From contig JAJDUP010000047.1 of assembly GCA_022826565.1 (NCBI GenBank), forward strand, positions 1 to 64,000: DNA of 64,000 nt. Direction: 5' to 3'. The stretch comes from Gemmatimonadota bacterium (GTDB taxonomy: Bacteria > Gemmatimonadota > Gemmatimonadetes > Longimicrobiales > Gaopeijiaceae). Every line of letters begins with the position of its first letter. The stretch's first letter is position 1. Positions 52,406-63,701 of this stretch are shown piece by piece. The notes beneath the pieces are model-generated. The model saw only the letters and a program-made list of their open reading frames with translations, ran no database searches and was not told the DNA's origin. Made by a program: the position numbers and the translations under genes.

Positions 52406-54667
52406 ATGTCGGTCCGCGGCAGTTCGTTCGTGGAGGTGGCGCTGCCCGTGCCGCTGCGCCGTCTGTTCACCTACCGGATCGGGGGCGCCCCGCCGCCGCC
52501 GGGCACCCGGGTCCGGGTCCCGTTTCGCAACCGCACCCTGACCGGATGGGTAATGGGCCCCGGAACCGAGGTGCCCCGCGTTCGCGATGTGGCAGCCGTG
52601 CTGGGGCCCGAGCACGCGGTGGACGAGGAGCTTCTCGATCTGGCCCGCTGGATCGCCCGGTACTACGTAGCGCCGCTGGGGATCGTCCTCCGCACGATGC
52701 TGCCGACTCCGCGGAGGACCGCACCGCGCAAACGCCTGGTGGCCAGGGTCGTTCGCGAGGTCGGCACGCTGGAGCAACTCGACGAGATCTTCGGCCGTGC
52801 CGTCCGCCAGCGGGAGGCGTTCGAGCGCCTGCTGGAAGCCGGCGGAACGCAGGCGCTCACCGCAATGCAGGAAAACGGCTTCAGCCGAACGGTAGTGCGG
52901 GGGCTGGAGAGCAAGGGGCTGGTCGAAATCCGCGAGGAGGTGGTCCTCAGGGATCCCTTCAGCGGAGAGGCTGGGGAGGGAGGGCCCGACCTGACGCCGA
53001 CGCCCGCGCAGCGAGGGCTCCTGAAGGACCTGACGAGCGCGCTGGGACAGGGAGGGGGGACGTTCCTGCTGCACGGCGTGACGAGTTCGGGCAAGACGCT
53101 GGTCTACATCGAACTCATCCGGCGGGTGCTGGAGCGCGGCGAGGGGGCCGTGATGCTGGTACCCGAAATCGCGCTGACTCCTCAAACCGTATCCCGCTTC
53201 CGGGCCGCCTTTGGCGACCTCGTCGCGGTGCTCCATTCGGGCCTCTCCGACGGCGAACGCTTCGACGCCTGGACGGAACTGAAGTCGGGCCGAAAGCTCA
53301 TTGCGATCGGCGCCCGCTCGGCGGTGTTCGCGCCGCTGCCCCGCTTGGGTGCGATTGTTGTGGACGAGGAACACGACGGCAGCTACAAGCAGTCGGAGAC
53401 GCCCCGGTACAACGGCCGCGATGTGGCCGTCGTGCGGGCTGCCAGGGCCGGTGCGGTCTGTGTGCTCGGATCGGCCACGCCTTCGCTCGAAAGCTGGGAT
53501 AATTCCCGATCGGGAAAATACACTCCGCTCAATCTTCCCGATCGGGTTGGCGGCGGGGTGCTTCCCGACGTTCATGTGGTGGATCTGCGGCCCAAGGGGG
53601 AACTGGACGGCTCACCACCCCGGCGATCGGCCGCCGGCAACGGCACGGCCGAATCGTCCGGTCCTCCCGCGCCCCCCGAACAGGTGATCTCGCCGCGGCT
53701 CCTGCGGGCCCTGCGGCAGCGGCTGAGGCGAAACGAGCAGACCATCCTCCTGCTCAACCGGCGGGGCTACGCCAGCTTCGCCCTCTGCCAGAGCTGCGGC
53801 GACGTGCTCGAATGCGTGCGCTGCTCGGTATCCTTGACGCTTCACCGTGCCCGCCAGCGGATGATCTGCCACCACTGCGGCCACACCGAGCCGCCGCCGT
53901 CGCGCTGTGCACAGTGCGGTTCGCCGTCGCTGTCCTTCCGCGGCCTCGGCACCGAACAGGTCGAACGGATCCTCCTCGAGAGCCTTCCCGGGTGCCGCGT
54001 CGCGCGCATGGACGTGGACACCACCGGGGGGAAGTGGTCGCACCGGGACATCCTCGAGCGCGTCCGCTCAGGCGAAACGGACATCCTGCTGGGCACCCAG
54101 ATGATCGCCAAGGGGCTGGATTTCCCCCGGGTCACTTTGGTCGGCGTCATCAACGCCGACATCGGCCTTCACCTGCCCGACTTCCGCAGCTGCGAGCGCA
54201 CCTTCCAGCTCCTCTCGCAGGTCGCGGGGCGTGCGGGGCGCGGGCGCCTGGCCGGCGAAGTCGTAATCCAGACCTATGTGCCGGACCACTACGTCGTCCG
54301 CGCCGCCGTGGCCCACGACTATCACGGCTTCGTGGAGCGCGAACTGGCCGCGAGGACCGAGCCCGCCTATCCGCCCGGCGTCCGCATGGCCCGGATCGTG
54401 CTGAGCAGTCCCGTGCAGGCGGACGCCCTCTCCGCCGCGCAGTCGCTGGAGGCGTGGCTGGCCGGGCGCACCGCTGCCGGACCCGAAGTACTGGGGCCCG
54501 CGCCGGCGCCGATCGAGAAGCTGCACGGACGCTTCCGGTGGCATGTGCTCCTGCGCGGCGGCGTGTCCGACATCGGCCAACTGCTCATCGCGGTGGCCGA
54601 CGGCTTCCACCCTTCCGGCACCGACATGCGCGTCTCGATCGACCGGGATCCGATCCACCTCATGTAG
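52406..54667 (+). CDS. priA: Primosomal replication restart helicase
   Basis: The 753-residue helicase restarts stalled forks. It has the N-terminal 3'-DNA-binding domain (VEVALPVPLRRLFTYRI), Walker A GVTSSGKT near residue 226, DEEHD in motif II, a zinc region with eight cysteines (CQSCG, CVRC, CHHCG, CAQCG) and helicase motifs GTQMIAKGLDFP and LSQVAGRAGRG. Complete and normal length. The ATG at 52406 is preceded by a weak GCGCG sequence. Confidence 0.97.
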   Translation: MSVRGSSFVEVALPVPLRRLFTYRIGGAPPPPGTRVRVPFRNRTLTGWVMGPGTEVPRVRDVAAVLGPEHAVDEELLDLARWIARYYVAPLGIVLRTMLPTPRRTAPRKRLVARVVREVGTLEQLDEIFGRAVRQREAFERLLEAGGTQALTAMQENGFSRTVVRGLESKGLVEIREEVVLRDPFSGEAGEGGPDLTPTPAQRGLLKDLTSALGQGGGTFLLHGVTSSGKTLVYIELIRRVLERGEGAVMLVPEIALTPQTVSRFRAAFGDLVAVLHSGLSDGERFDAWTELKSGRKLIAIGARSAVFAPLPRLGAIVVDEEHDGSYKQSETPRYNGRDVAVVRAARAGAVCVLGSATPSLESWDNSRSGKYTPLNLPDRVGGGVLPDVHVVDLRPKGELDGSPPRRSAAGNGTAESSGPPAPPEQVISPRLLRALRQRLRRNEQTILLLNRRGYASFALCQSCGDVLECVRCSVSLTLHRARQRMICHHCGHTEPPPSRCAQCGSPSLSFRGLGTEQVERILLESLPGCRVARMDVDTTGGKWSHRDILERVRSGETDILLGTQMIAKGLDFPRVTLVGVINADIGLHLPDFRSCERTFQLLSQVAGRAGRGRLAGEVVIQTYVPDHYVVRAAVAHDYHGFVERELAARTEPAYPPGVRMARIVLSSPVQADALSAAQSLEAWLAGRTAAGPEVLGPAPAPIEKLHGRFRWHVLLRGGVSDIGQLLIAVADGFHPSGTDMRVSIDRDPIHLM

Positions 54668-54839
54668 GCGTTCGCCTCTGAGCGCCGCGCGGCGGAGACC
54701 CTGGCGGCCAGGCCAGAACGTCCCGAATCCCTCGCCGGCAGTTTCACCCGAAGGGTCCGATTCGTTATCGTCAACCGGATCGCCTGCGACCTGCGCAACC
54801 CCGCGGGAGCCTTCGGACGGATCACCTGGAGTCGGCGCC

Positions 54840-55388
54840 GTGAGCTGCCTAGCCCTGAATGCATCGTACGAGCCGTTGATGATCGTCCCCGCCAGGAGGG
54901 CGATCCGTCTTGTGCTGGACGAAAAGGCCGAGATCCTCGAGCATGATGCCCGGCGCGCGTTTCGGACGGTGCGGACCGAGCACCCCTGCCCGCTTGTCAT
55001 CCGGCTCGTCAGGTACGTCCAGGTTCCGAGGCGCTTTCGCCGGCAGGTGACCAACACCTTCCTCTTTGCGCGGGACGGGTACGCCTGCCAGTACTGCGGC
55101 CGTCACAAGCGGGAGCTGCACAGCCGCGAGTTCCTGACCCGCGATCATGTGCTTCCGATCTCGCGGGGCGGCGGCAACTCGTGGGAGAACGTGGTCACGG
55201 CCTGCTCGAGCTGCAACCACCGCAAGGGGAACCGCCTTCCGCAAGAGGCGGGGCTGCGGCTGGCCACGCGTCCCATCGAGCCGAACCACGTGGAGCTCGT
55301 GTGGGCGGTCAGGAAGGTCACTCCGATTCAGGCGAAGTACATCCGGATGTTCTTCGGCGACGACGCCGTTCCCGTCATGCGACACTGA
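54840..55388 (+). CDS. HNH endonuclease
   Basis: The 182-residue protein has CQYCG, a central TRDHVLPISRGG and ENVVTACSSCNHRKG, making the zinc-bound HNH/beta-beta-alpha metal site. The N-terminal half (NASYEPLMIVPARRAIRLVL) is typical of the stand-alone bacterial HNH group often found beside housekeeping genes. The GTG at 54840 has GGAG 9 nt upstream. No intron, phage or restriction gene is near; its role is unknown. Confidence 0.92.
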   Translation: MSCLALNASYEPLMIVPARRAIRLVLDEKAEILEHDARRAFRTVRTEHPCPLVIRLVRYVQVPRRFRRQVTNTFLFARDGYACQYCGRHKRELHSREFLTRDHVLPISRGGGNSWENVVTACSSCNHRKGNRLPQEAGLRLATRPIEPNHVELVWAVRKVTPIQAKYIRMFFGDDAVPVMRH

Positions 55389-55418
55389 CGCGGCACCGCC
55401 GTCGCGGGGGATATCACC

Positions 55419-56030
55419 ATGGCCGACAAGCCCACCAAAAAGCCCGCACCAGCCCCCTTGCCCGTCAGGTCGGTCGCGCTGCCGAACCCGGCGGACGGAC
55501 CCGCACCGCCCGCCCCTCCGAACGCACCCGCGCCAGCCGCCCCTCCGAGCGCACCGGCGCCAGCCGCCCCCCCGGCCCCCGCCCCGGTCCGGGATTCCCT
55601 GAAGGCGGCGCGGCCGGTGCCCGCGGCGGCACCAGCGTCTCCCCGTCGGCGCGCCCCGCCGCAGCCCGTGCGGGACATCGCACCGGCCGCCGGGGTCTCG
55701 ACGCCTGAACGCGAAGTCACGGTGGACGATGAGGTGTGGGTGCTGCGCCAGGAGGGAGCTGGCTGCGTCGGCTACGACCGGGATGCCGGGGCCACGATCC
55801 TGAGCATCGGCCTCGAGCCGCGGCGCAACGCCGATGATGTCCTCGCCACGCGCTATGTGATGGCCCGCTCCCTCGACGATGTCGCCGAGGAGGAACTCGT
55901 GTCCCTCGTCAGGGAAGTCGCGCGGGCACCCGACCCGGGCAGGAAGGCGTCGCCCGGGGCGCGGCGGGAACGATCACAAGGCGCCGGCGCCCGGCGCCGT
56001 GCCTCCCCACGCCGCGGTCCCAGGCGGTGA
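55419..56030 (+). CDS. Hypothetical protein with Pro/Ala-rich N-terminus
   Basis: The 203-residue protein has a low-complexity Pro-Ala region (residues 1-95), a small globular domain (EREVTVDDEVWVLRQEGAGCVGYDRDAGATILSIG is its beginning in two halves, VDDEVWVLRQEG and ATILSIGLEP) and a basic Arg-rich tail. I do not recognise the domain. It follows the HNH gene by 30 bp. The ATG start has weak upstream GGGGGA. Confidence 0.65.
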   Translation: MADKPTKKPAPAPLPVRSVALPNPADGPAPPAPPNAPAPAAPPSAPAPAAPPAPAPVRDSLKAARPVPAAAPASPRRRAPPQPVRDIAPAAGVSTPEREVTVDDEVWVLRQEGAGCVGYDRDAGATILSIGLEPRRNADDVLATRYVMARSLDDVAEEELVSLVREVARAPDPGRKASPGARRERSQGAGARRRASPRRGPRR

Positions 56031-56196
56031 CGGCCGGCGGTGCCGAAAACGGCGTACGCGTCCTGACAACCCGTGGACGGACCCTCGTGCTCTACCAGGA
56101 TCGACTGCTAACGGAACCCGCCATCCGGCTGTCAACCAGCAACGACCAACGTTCGGCCTCAACAGGGAAGCCGCACAAGGTGTCTAGTCACAGGGA

Positions 56197-56745
56197 ATGA
56201 AGGGTCGGTCAGACGCGGATCTCGTGATCCAGGCGCGTTCCGGAGACGGGGAGGCATTCGGTGAGCTGGTTCGCCGCTATCAGCGTGCGGCCTACGCCGT
56301 GGCCCTGTCGGTCACCGGAAAGCACGCGGATGCCGAGGACGCGTCGCAGGAATCGTTCCTGGTTGCGTTGCAGCGGCTCGACGATTGCCGGAACCCCGCG
56401 AAGTTCGCGGGATGGCTCCTGGCGATCGTCAGAAACCGTTCGCGCAACCTGATCCGGCGCGAGAGCCTTCGCGGCGGGGAACAGATTCCGATCAGTGCCA
56501 GGACGACCGACCCCGATCCCGCGAGGATGGCGGACATATCGGCTCTGCGAGGCAGGCTGAGAGAGGCATTGAGTGAATTGACGGAGTTACAGAGAGAAAT
56601 CGTCCTGCTCCACGATCTCGAGGGGTGGAAGCACGACGAGATTTCGGAGCGGCTGGGAATCCCTTCGGGGACGATCCGGTCGCACCTCCACTTCGCGCGG
56701 AAGGCGCTTCGCGCGAACCTGGCTGAATGGAGGGGACATGCGTGA
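56197..56745 (+). CDS. ECF-type sigma factor, first gene of efflux operon
   Basis: The 182-residue protein shows region 2 (FGELVRRYQRAAYAVALSV, DAEDASQESFLVALQRLDD, FAGWLLAIVRNRSRNLIRR) and region 4 (LSELTELQREIVLLHDLEGW, then ISERLGIPSGTIRSHLHFAR). It probably directs transcription of its own operon, which ends in a TolC/MacAB-type pump. The anti-sigma candidate starts 8 bp inside its 3' end. A 166-bp gap precedes it, presumably holding the promoter. Confidence 0.94.
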   Translation: MKGRSDADLVIQARSGDGEAFGELVRRYQRAAYAVALSVTGKHADAEDASQESFLVALQRLDDCRNPAKFAGWLLAIVRNRSRNLIRRESLRGGEQIPISARTTDPDPARMADISALRGRLREALSELTELQREIVLLHDLEGWKHDEISERLGIPSGTIRSHLHFARKALRANLAEWRGHA

Positions 56746-57148
56746 CGCTGCCGAGGCGAACATGAGAGAAGACGATCGGATGACATCACTGGAGGCCCTG
56801 GACCCGGGCCATGAGCGGCCGGGGTATTGGGACGATTACCGGTCCCGGATCATGGACCGGGTCGCCTTCGAGCTGGCAAGGCGTCGCGCGGCCGCCCGCG
56901 AGTCGGTGGCGGCGGTGCTTTCCGGCTGGTCCCGGAGCCTGATTCCGGCAGCCGTGGCCGCGGCGGCGATTGCGGCCGTTCTGGTCGGAACCGAGGCACG
57001 GCGGAGCAGCGAACCCCCGCCGCAGCTGGTCATGCAGGACATGCTGGGCGAGAGCGCGGATGACGGCGCCTTCGAGATCCTGCTCAGTGCCGACCGGACC
57101 GGGAACGCCGGGGCCTTCATGGCACTGGTCGAGGGAAGCAGACCCTGA
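56738..57148 (+). CDS. Putative single-span anti-sigma factor
   Basis: The 136-residue protein has a cytosolic N-terminal helical region (residues 1-66), one transmembrane helix near 68-84 and a short periplasmic tail (PPPQLVMQDMLGESADDG). There is no zinc-binding HxxxCxxC motif. Position, topology and 8-bp overlap with the ECF gene make an anti-sigma role the best guess. GGAGGGGAC lies immediately before the ATG. The next gene overlaps by one base. Confidence 0.72.
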   Translation: MRDAAEANMREDDRMTSLEALDPGHERPGYWDDYRSRIMDRVAFELARRRAAARESVAAVLSGWSRSLIPAAVAAAAIAAVLVGTEARRSSEPPPQLVMQDMLGESADDGAFEILLSADRTGNAGAFMALVEGSRP

Positions 57149-57642
57149 TGGCGCAGCAAGCTCGATTCATTTCTGTCGTTCTTCTCTTCGTGACGCTGGC
57201 GGCCGGGTTCATGCTCGGGATGGCGTGGGACACCCGCCGGCCGGCGCAAACCGGCACTGCGGAGGTCGTGGCGATCCAGACTCCGGATGTTGAAGAGACG
57301 CAGGAGGACGCGGAGCAGGGAGACACGGAGCGTGAGCGCGGTCCCGTCATCTATGAAGTGGTGATGCAGCCGGAGCAGCGCGCGGCGGTCGACGAGATCA
57401 TCGTGCACTTCCGGAGCAGCATGGATGCCCTCCGCGAAGCAGCCCGCCGGGACTACGACCGGGAGCGCATGGATCTGCTCATGGCGACGCAGGATTCCAT
57501 CAAGGCGGTCCTGAACGCCGACCAGATTGCCGAATACGATTCGCTGCTTGCGGCGCGTTATTCCCCGGATCGCGGCGAGCGAGGCGACTCCCGCCGCGAC
57601 GGCTCGGACGATGAACGTCCCGGGGAAGGGGAGGCGCGGTAG
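57148..57642 (+). CDS. Periplasmic LTxxQ/CpxP-like sensor protein
   Basis: The 164-residue protein has an N-terminal signal anchor (ISVVLLFVTLAAGFMLG), a charged linker and a helical domain (MQPEQRAAVDEIIVHFRSSMDALREAARRDY split over MQPEQRAAVDEIIVHF and the rest, then LNADQIAEYDSLLAAR) that resembles the heavy-metal-resistance/CpxP group. Such proteins sense metals or misfolded proteins and modulate ECF systems, as CnrX does. Coupled to both neighbours (TGATG before, 1-nt gap after). Confidence 0.75.
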   Translation: MAQQARFISVVLLFVTLAAGFMLGMAWDTRRPAQTGTAEVVAIQTPDVEETQEDAEQGDTERERGPVIYEVVMQPEQRAAVDEIIVHFRSSMDALREAARRDYDRERMDLLMATQDSIKAVLNADQIAEYDSLLAARYSPDRGERGDSRRDGSDDERPGEGEAR

Positions 57643-57643
57643 C

Positions 57644-58951
57644 GTGAAACACCACCGACTGCGCAGGACGCCCGGATTCGGGCTGCTGCTCCTCATCGGC
57701 TCCGCTCCGGGAATGGCCGCCCAACAACCCGGCGATACGCTGAGCATGGACACGGCGCTCGAACTCGCGCTCGTCTTCAGCCCCCAGTTCGCACAGAGCC
57801 AGGCGAGTGTGAACAACGCCGGGGGGACGCGGCTGCGGGCCTGGGGGTCGTTCCTGCCCAATGTCAGCGTGGGATCGGGGGCTTCGGTTCAGAGCCAGGA
57901 TCGGTTCGACCCCAACACCCAGCGCGTGGTGACCGGCAGCAGCGACTTCTACAGTGCCTCCCTGAACACGAACTACCAGATCTTCCAGGGCGGCAGGAAG
58001 TTCCACGAACTCGACCGAACCGAGTCGGCGGTGATCGAGGCCGAGGCTTTGATGCGGTCGCAGCGATTCGGGGTGCTGCTGCAGACGCGCACCCTCTTCC
58101 TCAATGCGCTCCGGCAGTACGAGCTGGTCCAGGTTGCCGAGGCGAGCGTGGCCCGGGCGGAGGAGAGCCTGGCGATTACCCGTGCGCGCGTCGTGGTAGG
58201 AACGGGGACTCGATCGGACAGTCTTCGGACCCGTCTCGAACTCGCCAACGCCCGCCAGAGCCTGCTCCAGACCCGCAATCAGCTGCGCGCGGCCCGCTTC
58301 GCCCTGGGGCGGCAGGTCGGCGTCGACGGACCGGTCGTGCCCGCGCTCCCCGACAATCTCGACCCGGCCCCGCTCGCACTCGGCGAGGCGGAGATCGTTG
58401 CGCTGGCCGAGTCGGTGTCACCGGCCGTACGTGCGGCCGAGGCATCCGCCGCGATCGCGCGCGCGAGCCTCAGTAACGCTCGCAGCTCCTACCTTCCCAA
58501 TCTGTCGGTTTCCTCGGGGTACAACTGGGCCAACCAGGACCGCTCCTTCAACGGGGGCAACACCAGTTGGAACTTCCGCATTTCGGGCAGCTATCAGCTC
58601 TTCGACGGATTCCAGCGCGAGCAGACCGTGAACCAGGCGAGCGAGAGCCGCAGGGTGGCGCGCCTGACCGAGGAGGATGCCCGCAGGGGCGTGCGCCAGG
58701 ACGTGGACGCCGCGCTCAGGACGCTGGAGACGCAGGAGCAGGCCATCGCCATCGCGGCGGAAGCCGTGCTCGTGGCCGAGGAGGACCTGCGGCTCATTCG
58801 CGAGCGGTACGATGTCCAGATGGCGAACATCCTCGACGTGATCACCAGTCAGGTCGCGCTGGACGAGGCTGAAGCAAACCTCGTCTCCGCCCGGTACGAC
58901 TATGTAGTCGCGAAGGCCGAACTGGAATCGATCGTGGGGAGAGAGCTGTGA
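57644..58951 (+). CDS. TolC-family outer-membrane efflux protein
   Basis: The 435-residue protein starts at a GTG with GGGGAGG about 10 nt upstream and has a signal peptide (ending GMAAQQ). Two repeats of the TolC outer membrane efflux domain follow: [19 protein letters not shown] to about residue 225, and [20 protein letters not shown] to the end. It forms the outer-membrane channel of the tripartite pump encoded by the next three genes. The stop overlaps the ABC gene start by 4 bp. Confidence 0.92.
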   Translation: MKHHRLRRTPGFGLLLLIGSAPGMAAQQPGDTLSMDTALELALVFSPQFAQSQASVNNAGGTRLRAWGSFLPNVSVGSGASVQSQDRFDPNTQRVVTGSSDFYSASLNTNYQIFQGGRKFHELDRTESAVIEAEALMRSQRFGVLLQTRTLFLNALRQYELVQVAEASVARAEESLAITRARVVVGTGTRSDSLRTRLELANARQSLLQTRNQLRAARFALGRQVGVDGPVVPALPDNLDPAPLALGEAEIVALAESVSPAVRAAEASAAIARASLSNARSSYLPNLSVSSGYNWANQDRSFNGGNTSWNFRISGSYQLFDGFQREQTVNQASESRRVARLTEEDARRGVRQDVDAALRTLETQEQAIAIAAEAVLVAEEDLRLIRERYDVQMANILDVITSQVALDEAEANLVSARYDYVVAKAELESIVGREL

Positions 58952-59697
58952 GAAACGGAAAATCGGGCAGGGATATGCACGGAAGCGGAACCGGAGTCAA
59001 CGGCGTTGTCATTCACACGGAGGGGCTCCGGAAGTACTACATCCTGGGCGCGGAAACGGTGCGCGCGGTGCGCGGGGTCGACATGGAGGTGGCGCGCGGC
59101 GAGTTCGTCGCGATCATGGGTCCCTCCGGAAGCGGCAAGTCGACATTCATGAACCTCATCGGATGTCTCGACACGCCGACGGCCGGCGACTACTGGCTCA
59201 ATGGGCGCAAGGTGTCCGAACTGTCGGACGACCAGCTGGCGCGCGTCCGCAACCGCGACATCGGGTTCGTCTTCCAGACCTTCAACCTGCTGCCGAGGGC
59301 CAGCTCCCTGCACAACGTCGAGTTGCCGCTGATCTACGCGGGCCTTCCCTCGAAGGAACGCCGCCGCCGGGCCGAGGAGAAGCTGGAGCTGGTGGGACTG
59401 GGAGACCGGATGGATCACAAGCCGCCCGAGCTCTCGGGAGGACAGAGGCAGCGCGTGGCCATTGCCCGGGCACTGGTGAACGACCCCGCGCTGCTGCTCG
59501 CCGATGAGCCTACGGGCAACCTGGATTCGGTCACCTCGAGGGAGATCGTCGACATCCTGATCGAGCTCAACAGGATCGGCCAGACCATCATCCTGGTGAC
59601 CCACGAAGCGGACATTGCGGCCGCTGCATCGCGTCAGATCCATCTCAGCGACGGGCTGGTCGAGCGCGACTTCATGAACGAAGGGATGAAGAACTGA
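58948..59697 (+). CDS. ABC transporter ATP-binding protein (MacB/LolD type)
   Basis: The 249-residue ATPase has Walker [15 protein letters not shown]-loop [13 protein letters not shown], signature [15 protein letters not shown], Walker [13 protein letters not shown] and H-loop VTHE. It powers the permease encoded two genes later. GTG start in a 4-bp overlap with tolC. The family is the MacB/LolD group that drives periplasmic extrusion rather than transport across the inner membrane. Confidence 0.95.
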   Translation: MRNGKSGRDMHGSGTGVNGVVIHTEGLRKYYILGAETVRAVRGVDMEVARGEFVAIMGPSGSGKSTFMNLIGCLDTPTAGDYWLNGRKVSELSDDQLARVRNRDIGFVFQTFNLLPRASSLHNVELPLIYAGLPSKERRRRAEEKLELVGLGDRMDHKPPELSGGQRQRVAIARALVNDPALLLADEPTGNLDSVTSREIVDILIELNRIGQTIILVTHEADIAAAASRQIHLSDGLVERDFMNEGMKN

Positions 59698-61355
59698 TGT
59701 TACGTCTTGACTATGGTCGAGCGCCCGCCCTGGCCATTCCGGTCGTGGCGGCACTGGTGCTCACGGCCTGCGAAACCGTGGAGGAAGAGCCGGAGATCGG
59801 CATTCAGGTCGCGCCGGCCGAGTACCGCGATCTGCGGGTGACCGCGGAGGCCACGGGTGAGTTGGAGCCGGTACTCAGGGTGGAAGTGAAGTCGAAGGCT
59901 TCGGGCGAGATTCTCGACCTGTTCGTCGATTCCGGAGACGAGGTCGAGCCGGGCACGATCCTGGCCCGGGTGGATCCCAGGGACGTGCAGAACTCGCACG
60001 ACCAGGCGGTTGCGGATCTGGATGTGGCCGAGGCCCGGATCGGAATCGCGCGCGCCCAGCTGACGCGCTCGGAGGAGCTGCTCGAATCCGAGGTGATCAC
60101 CGCGCAGGAGTACGAGCAGACCCAGCTCGAGTACGCGAACGCGCAGGCCGCGCTCGTGCGCGCCCAGACGAACCTGGAACTCGCCACTCTGCGGCTGAAC
60201 GACGTCACGATTCGGGCGCCGATGGCCGGGGTCATCCTGGAGAAGCTCGTCGAGTACGGGCAAGTGATCCAGTCGGCCACGCAGAACGTGTCGGGCGGCA
60301 ACGCGCTGTTCACAATGGCCAACCTCGACAACATGCGCGTCCGCACGCTTGTGGACGAGACGGATGTGGGTCAGTTGATGGCCGGCTTGGTCGCGACCGT
60401 GCAGGTCGAGGCCTTTCCGGACAGGACCTTCCAGGGAGAGATCGAGAAGATCGAACCGCAGGCCGTGGTGGAGCAGAACGTCACCATGTTCCCCGTGATC
60501 GTGCTCCTCAACAACGAGGCCGGCCTGCTGAAGCCGGGCATGAACGCCGAGGTCGAAGTTCTGGTGAATGAGCGGCGCGGTGCTCTGACGGTGCCGAACA
60601 ACGCGGTCGTGCAGCCTCAGGAGCTGGCGCCGGCGGCCGAGGTGCTCGGCCTCGATCCGCAGACGGTGTCGATCGATCGCAGCGCCTGGGGAGACCTGAT
60701 GGCGCAGGCTGCGGCCCGGTCCGGCGCTGCCTCAGGCGGTACCATGGCGGCCGAACCGGGCGGTGGGGCACGGGGCGGCACCGGAATGGCGGGTTCCGAC
60801 ATGGCCAGGATCCGGGCCGAGATGGAGTCGGGCGAGATCAGTGCCGACTCCGCGAGGGCGCTCTTTGCCGCCATGCGCGAGCGGCGTGCCGGCGGACAGG
60901 AGCAGGGGGGCGACGCGGGCCGGCAGGGCGGTGTGCGCACGGAGGGGCAGCGCAGTGCCGGTGCGGACCCTGGGGCCCCCGAGTCGGCGGACGGGCAACA
61001 AGCGCCCAACGGCGAGGACGCCGCCGCCGGAGGGAGGCCTGGTGGCGGGCGCGCCTTTCCGGGTGGCCAGGGCGGCGGTCGCGCGGGCGGCGGCCGCGGC
61101 TTCGGCGGTCTCATGGCGGCGATGGGCGGTTCCAGCGGTGACCCGGCTTTCCGGCCGGCGGTGGCCTTCGTCGTGGACGCGGCGGGCAACGTCGAGCCTC
61201 GTCCCGTCGTGATGGGGGTCAGCGATTGGGACTACGCCGAGATCCTCGCCGGATTGGAGGAGGGTGAACAGCTGGCGCTGATCGGCGCTGCCCAGCTCCA
61301 GGCGAGGCAGCAGGATCGAATCAACCAGATGCGCGGCCGGTTCCGGCCCTTCTAA
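59697..61355 (+). CDS. Periplasmic adaptor lipoprotein (MacA/HlyD-type) with long Gly-rich insert
   Basis: The 552-residue protein has a lipobox-like VLTAC (Cys25), a lipoyl/beta-barrel core (ASGEILDLFVDSGDEVEPG, RAPMAGVILEKLVEYGQVI), a helical hairpin (about 95-165) and the membrane-proximal strand at the C-terminus. A Gly/Ala/Glu-rich insert of about 165 residues lies near 314-480 between the barrel and the C-terminal domain; such adaptors normally run to about 380 residues. It couples the ABC permease to TolC. Starts within the stop of the ABC gene (TGATG). Confidence 0.93.
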   Translation: MLRLDYGRAPALAIPVVAALVLTACETVEEEPEIGIQVAPAEYRDLRVTAEATGELEPVLRVEVKSKASGEILDLFVDSGDEVEPGTILARVDPRDVQNSHDQAVADLDVAEARIGIARAQLTRSEELLESEVITAQEYEQTQLEYANAQAALVRAQTNLELATLRLNDVTIRAPMAGVILEKLVEYGQVIQSATQNVSGGNALFTMANLDNMRVRTLVDETDVGQLMAGLVATVQVEAFPDRTFQGEIEKIEPQAVVEQNVTMFPVIVLLNNEAGLLKPGMNAEVEVLVNERRGALTVPNNAVVQPQELAPAAEVLGLDPQTVSIDRSAWGDLMAQAAARSGAASGGTMAAEPGGGARGGTGMAGSDMARIRAEMESGEISADSARALFAAMRERRAGGQEQGGDAGRQGGVRTEGQRSAGADPGAPESADGQQAPNGEDAAAGGRPGGGRAFPGGQGGGRAGGGRGFGGLMAAMGGSSGDPAFRPAVAFVVDAAGNVEPRPVVMGVSDWDYAEILAGLEEGEQLALIGAAQLQARQQDRINQMRGRFRPF

Positions 61356-61371
61356 GCCCGGGGAAAGACCC

Positions 61372-62586
<1,215 letters not shown>

Positions 62587-62594
62587 GGCGACGG

Positions 62595-63701
62595 CTATTC
62601 GGAACCGATCGGGCCTCTTCCGCCCTGGCGCGGCGGGTAGACGAGTTCCACCACGCCACCGCGGCGTACGACGGTAATCACCGTGGGCAGTTCCGTTGTC
62701 GCGAGCGCCGCGCGGAGCTGAACGAGCGACGCGACCGCTCCTCCGGCCACCGCCATGATCACGTCGCCCGCGCGGAAACCCGCCCGTGCGGCTGCGCTCT
62801 GAGCCACCACGTCGGTCACGAGGACTCCCGCGTCGACGCCGAAGGCGCGGCCAAGTTCGCTGGCCAACGGCAGCACCTGGGCACCGCCCAGCAGCACCGG
62901 GCGCTCGATGACGAAGGGCATCGGCGTCGGCGCGCTCGAAGCGCTCAGGGTCTCCACCGTGAGTCGCAGCTCGCCGCCGCCGCCAGCGGTCAGCGGGTGG
63001 GAGCCCTGGTCGGCGACCACGCGCAATTCGGCCTCCTCGCGGGCGACCTCCAGATTGGCCCGCCGCTCCTCCACGGATTCGGTCCCGTCCGCCGTCCTCG
63101 GCAGCGCAGCTTCGGGTTCTGCGGCCTGATGCGCAGCCGTCTGCTGCCAACTCACCTGCACTCGCGCTTCCCACTGGAGCAGGCGGTCACCGGTGCTCGT
63201 GAAATCCAGCACGACCGAATCACTCGGCTGCGTCCCGAACATCTGCATGATGGAGTCGAAGGTCTTCGACACCCTGGCCTGGATCGTGTCCAGACGGGCC
63301 AGATCGAACGGTGAGCCGAGCATCACGGGCCGCCTGTCGGCGATGATGGTCACTTCCATTTCCTCGCCGCGTCTCAACAGCCCCACCTGCATGGGCCGCC
63401 CCGGCTCCAGCCCGGCCAACATGTTCAACCAGGTGTCGTACGCCGCGAGCGGAGTCCCGTTGACGGCGACGACCAGGTCTCCGGGCAGGACGCCCCCGCG
63501 GTGCGCCGGACCGTTCACGAAGACGTTTGTGACCAGCGCCGCGACCGGGTCGCCAACCTCGGGCAGCGTGGCCATTTGGGTGAGGATGCCGATCCACGCG
63601 CGCGGCGGCCCGTCGCCGAAGGAATCCTGTGCATAGGCAGGGCCTGGCAGCCCCGTCCCCAACGCGGCGACCAGGGCGAGCGGACGCAGTGTGCTGTTCA
63701 T
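62595..63701 (-). CDS. Exported protein with two PDZ domains
   Basis: The 368-residue protein has a signal peptide (ending GPAYAQ), a first PDZ domain (AALVTNVFVNGPAHRGGVLPGD, residues about 35-125) and a second near the C-terminus (GVLVTDVVAQSAAARAGFRAGD, 285-365), with a helical linker between. No protease triad is present. PDZ domains bind C-termini, so it may recruit or regulate a protease. It starts in the stop of the preceding gene (TGATG) and is convergent with the efflux operon, 8 bp from the permease stop. Confidence 0.88.
   Translation of the reverse strand: MNSTLRPLALVAALGTGLPGPAYAQDSFGDGPPRAWIGILTQMATLPEVGDPVAALVTNVFVNGPAHRGGVLPGDLVVAVNGTPLAAYDTWLNMLAGLEPGRPMQVGLLRRGEEMEVTIIADRRPVMLGSPFDLARLDTIQARVSKTFDSIMQMFGTQPSDSVVLDFTSTGDRLLQWEARVQVSWQQTAAHQAAEPEAALPRTADGTESVEERRANLEVAREEAELRVVADQGSHPLTAGGGGELRLTVETLSASSAPTPMPFVIERPVLLGGAQVLPLASELGRAFGVDAGVLVTDVVAQSAAARAGFRAGDVIMAVAGGAVASLVQLRAALATTELPTVITVVRRGGVVELVYPPRQGGRGPIGSE

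Noticed and set aside
54668..54839. Possible small gene or RNA between priA and the HNH gene
   Set aside because: No open frame with a ribosome binding site and no stable, recognisable fold was seen.
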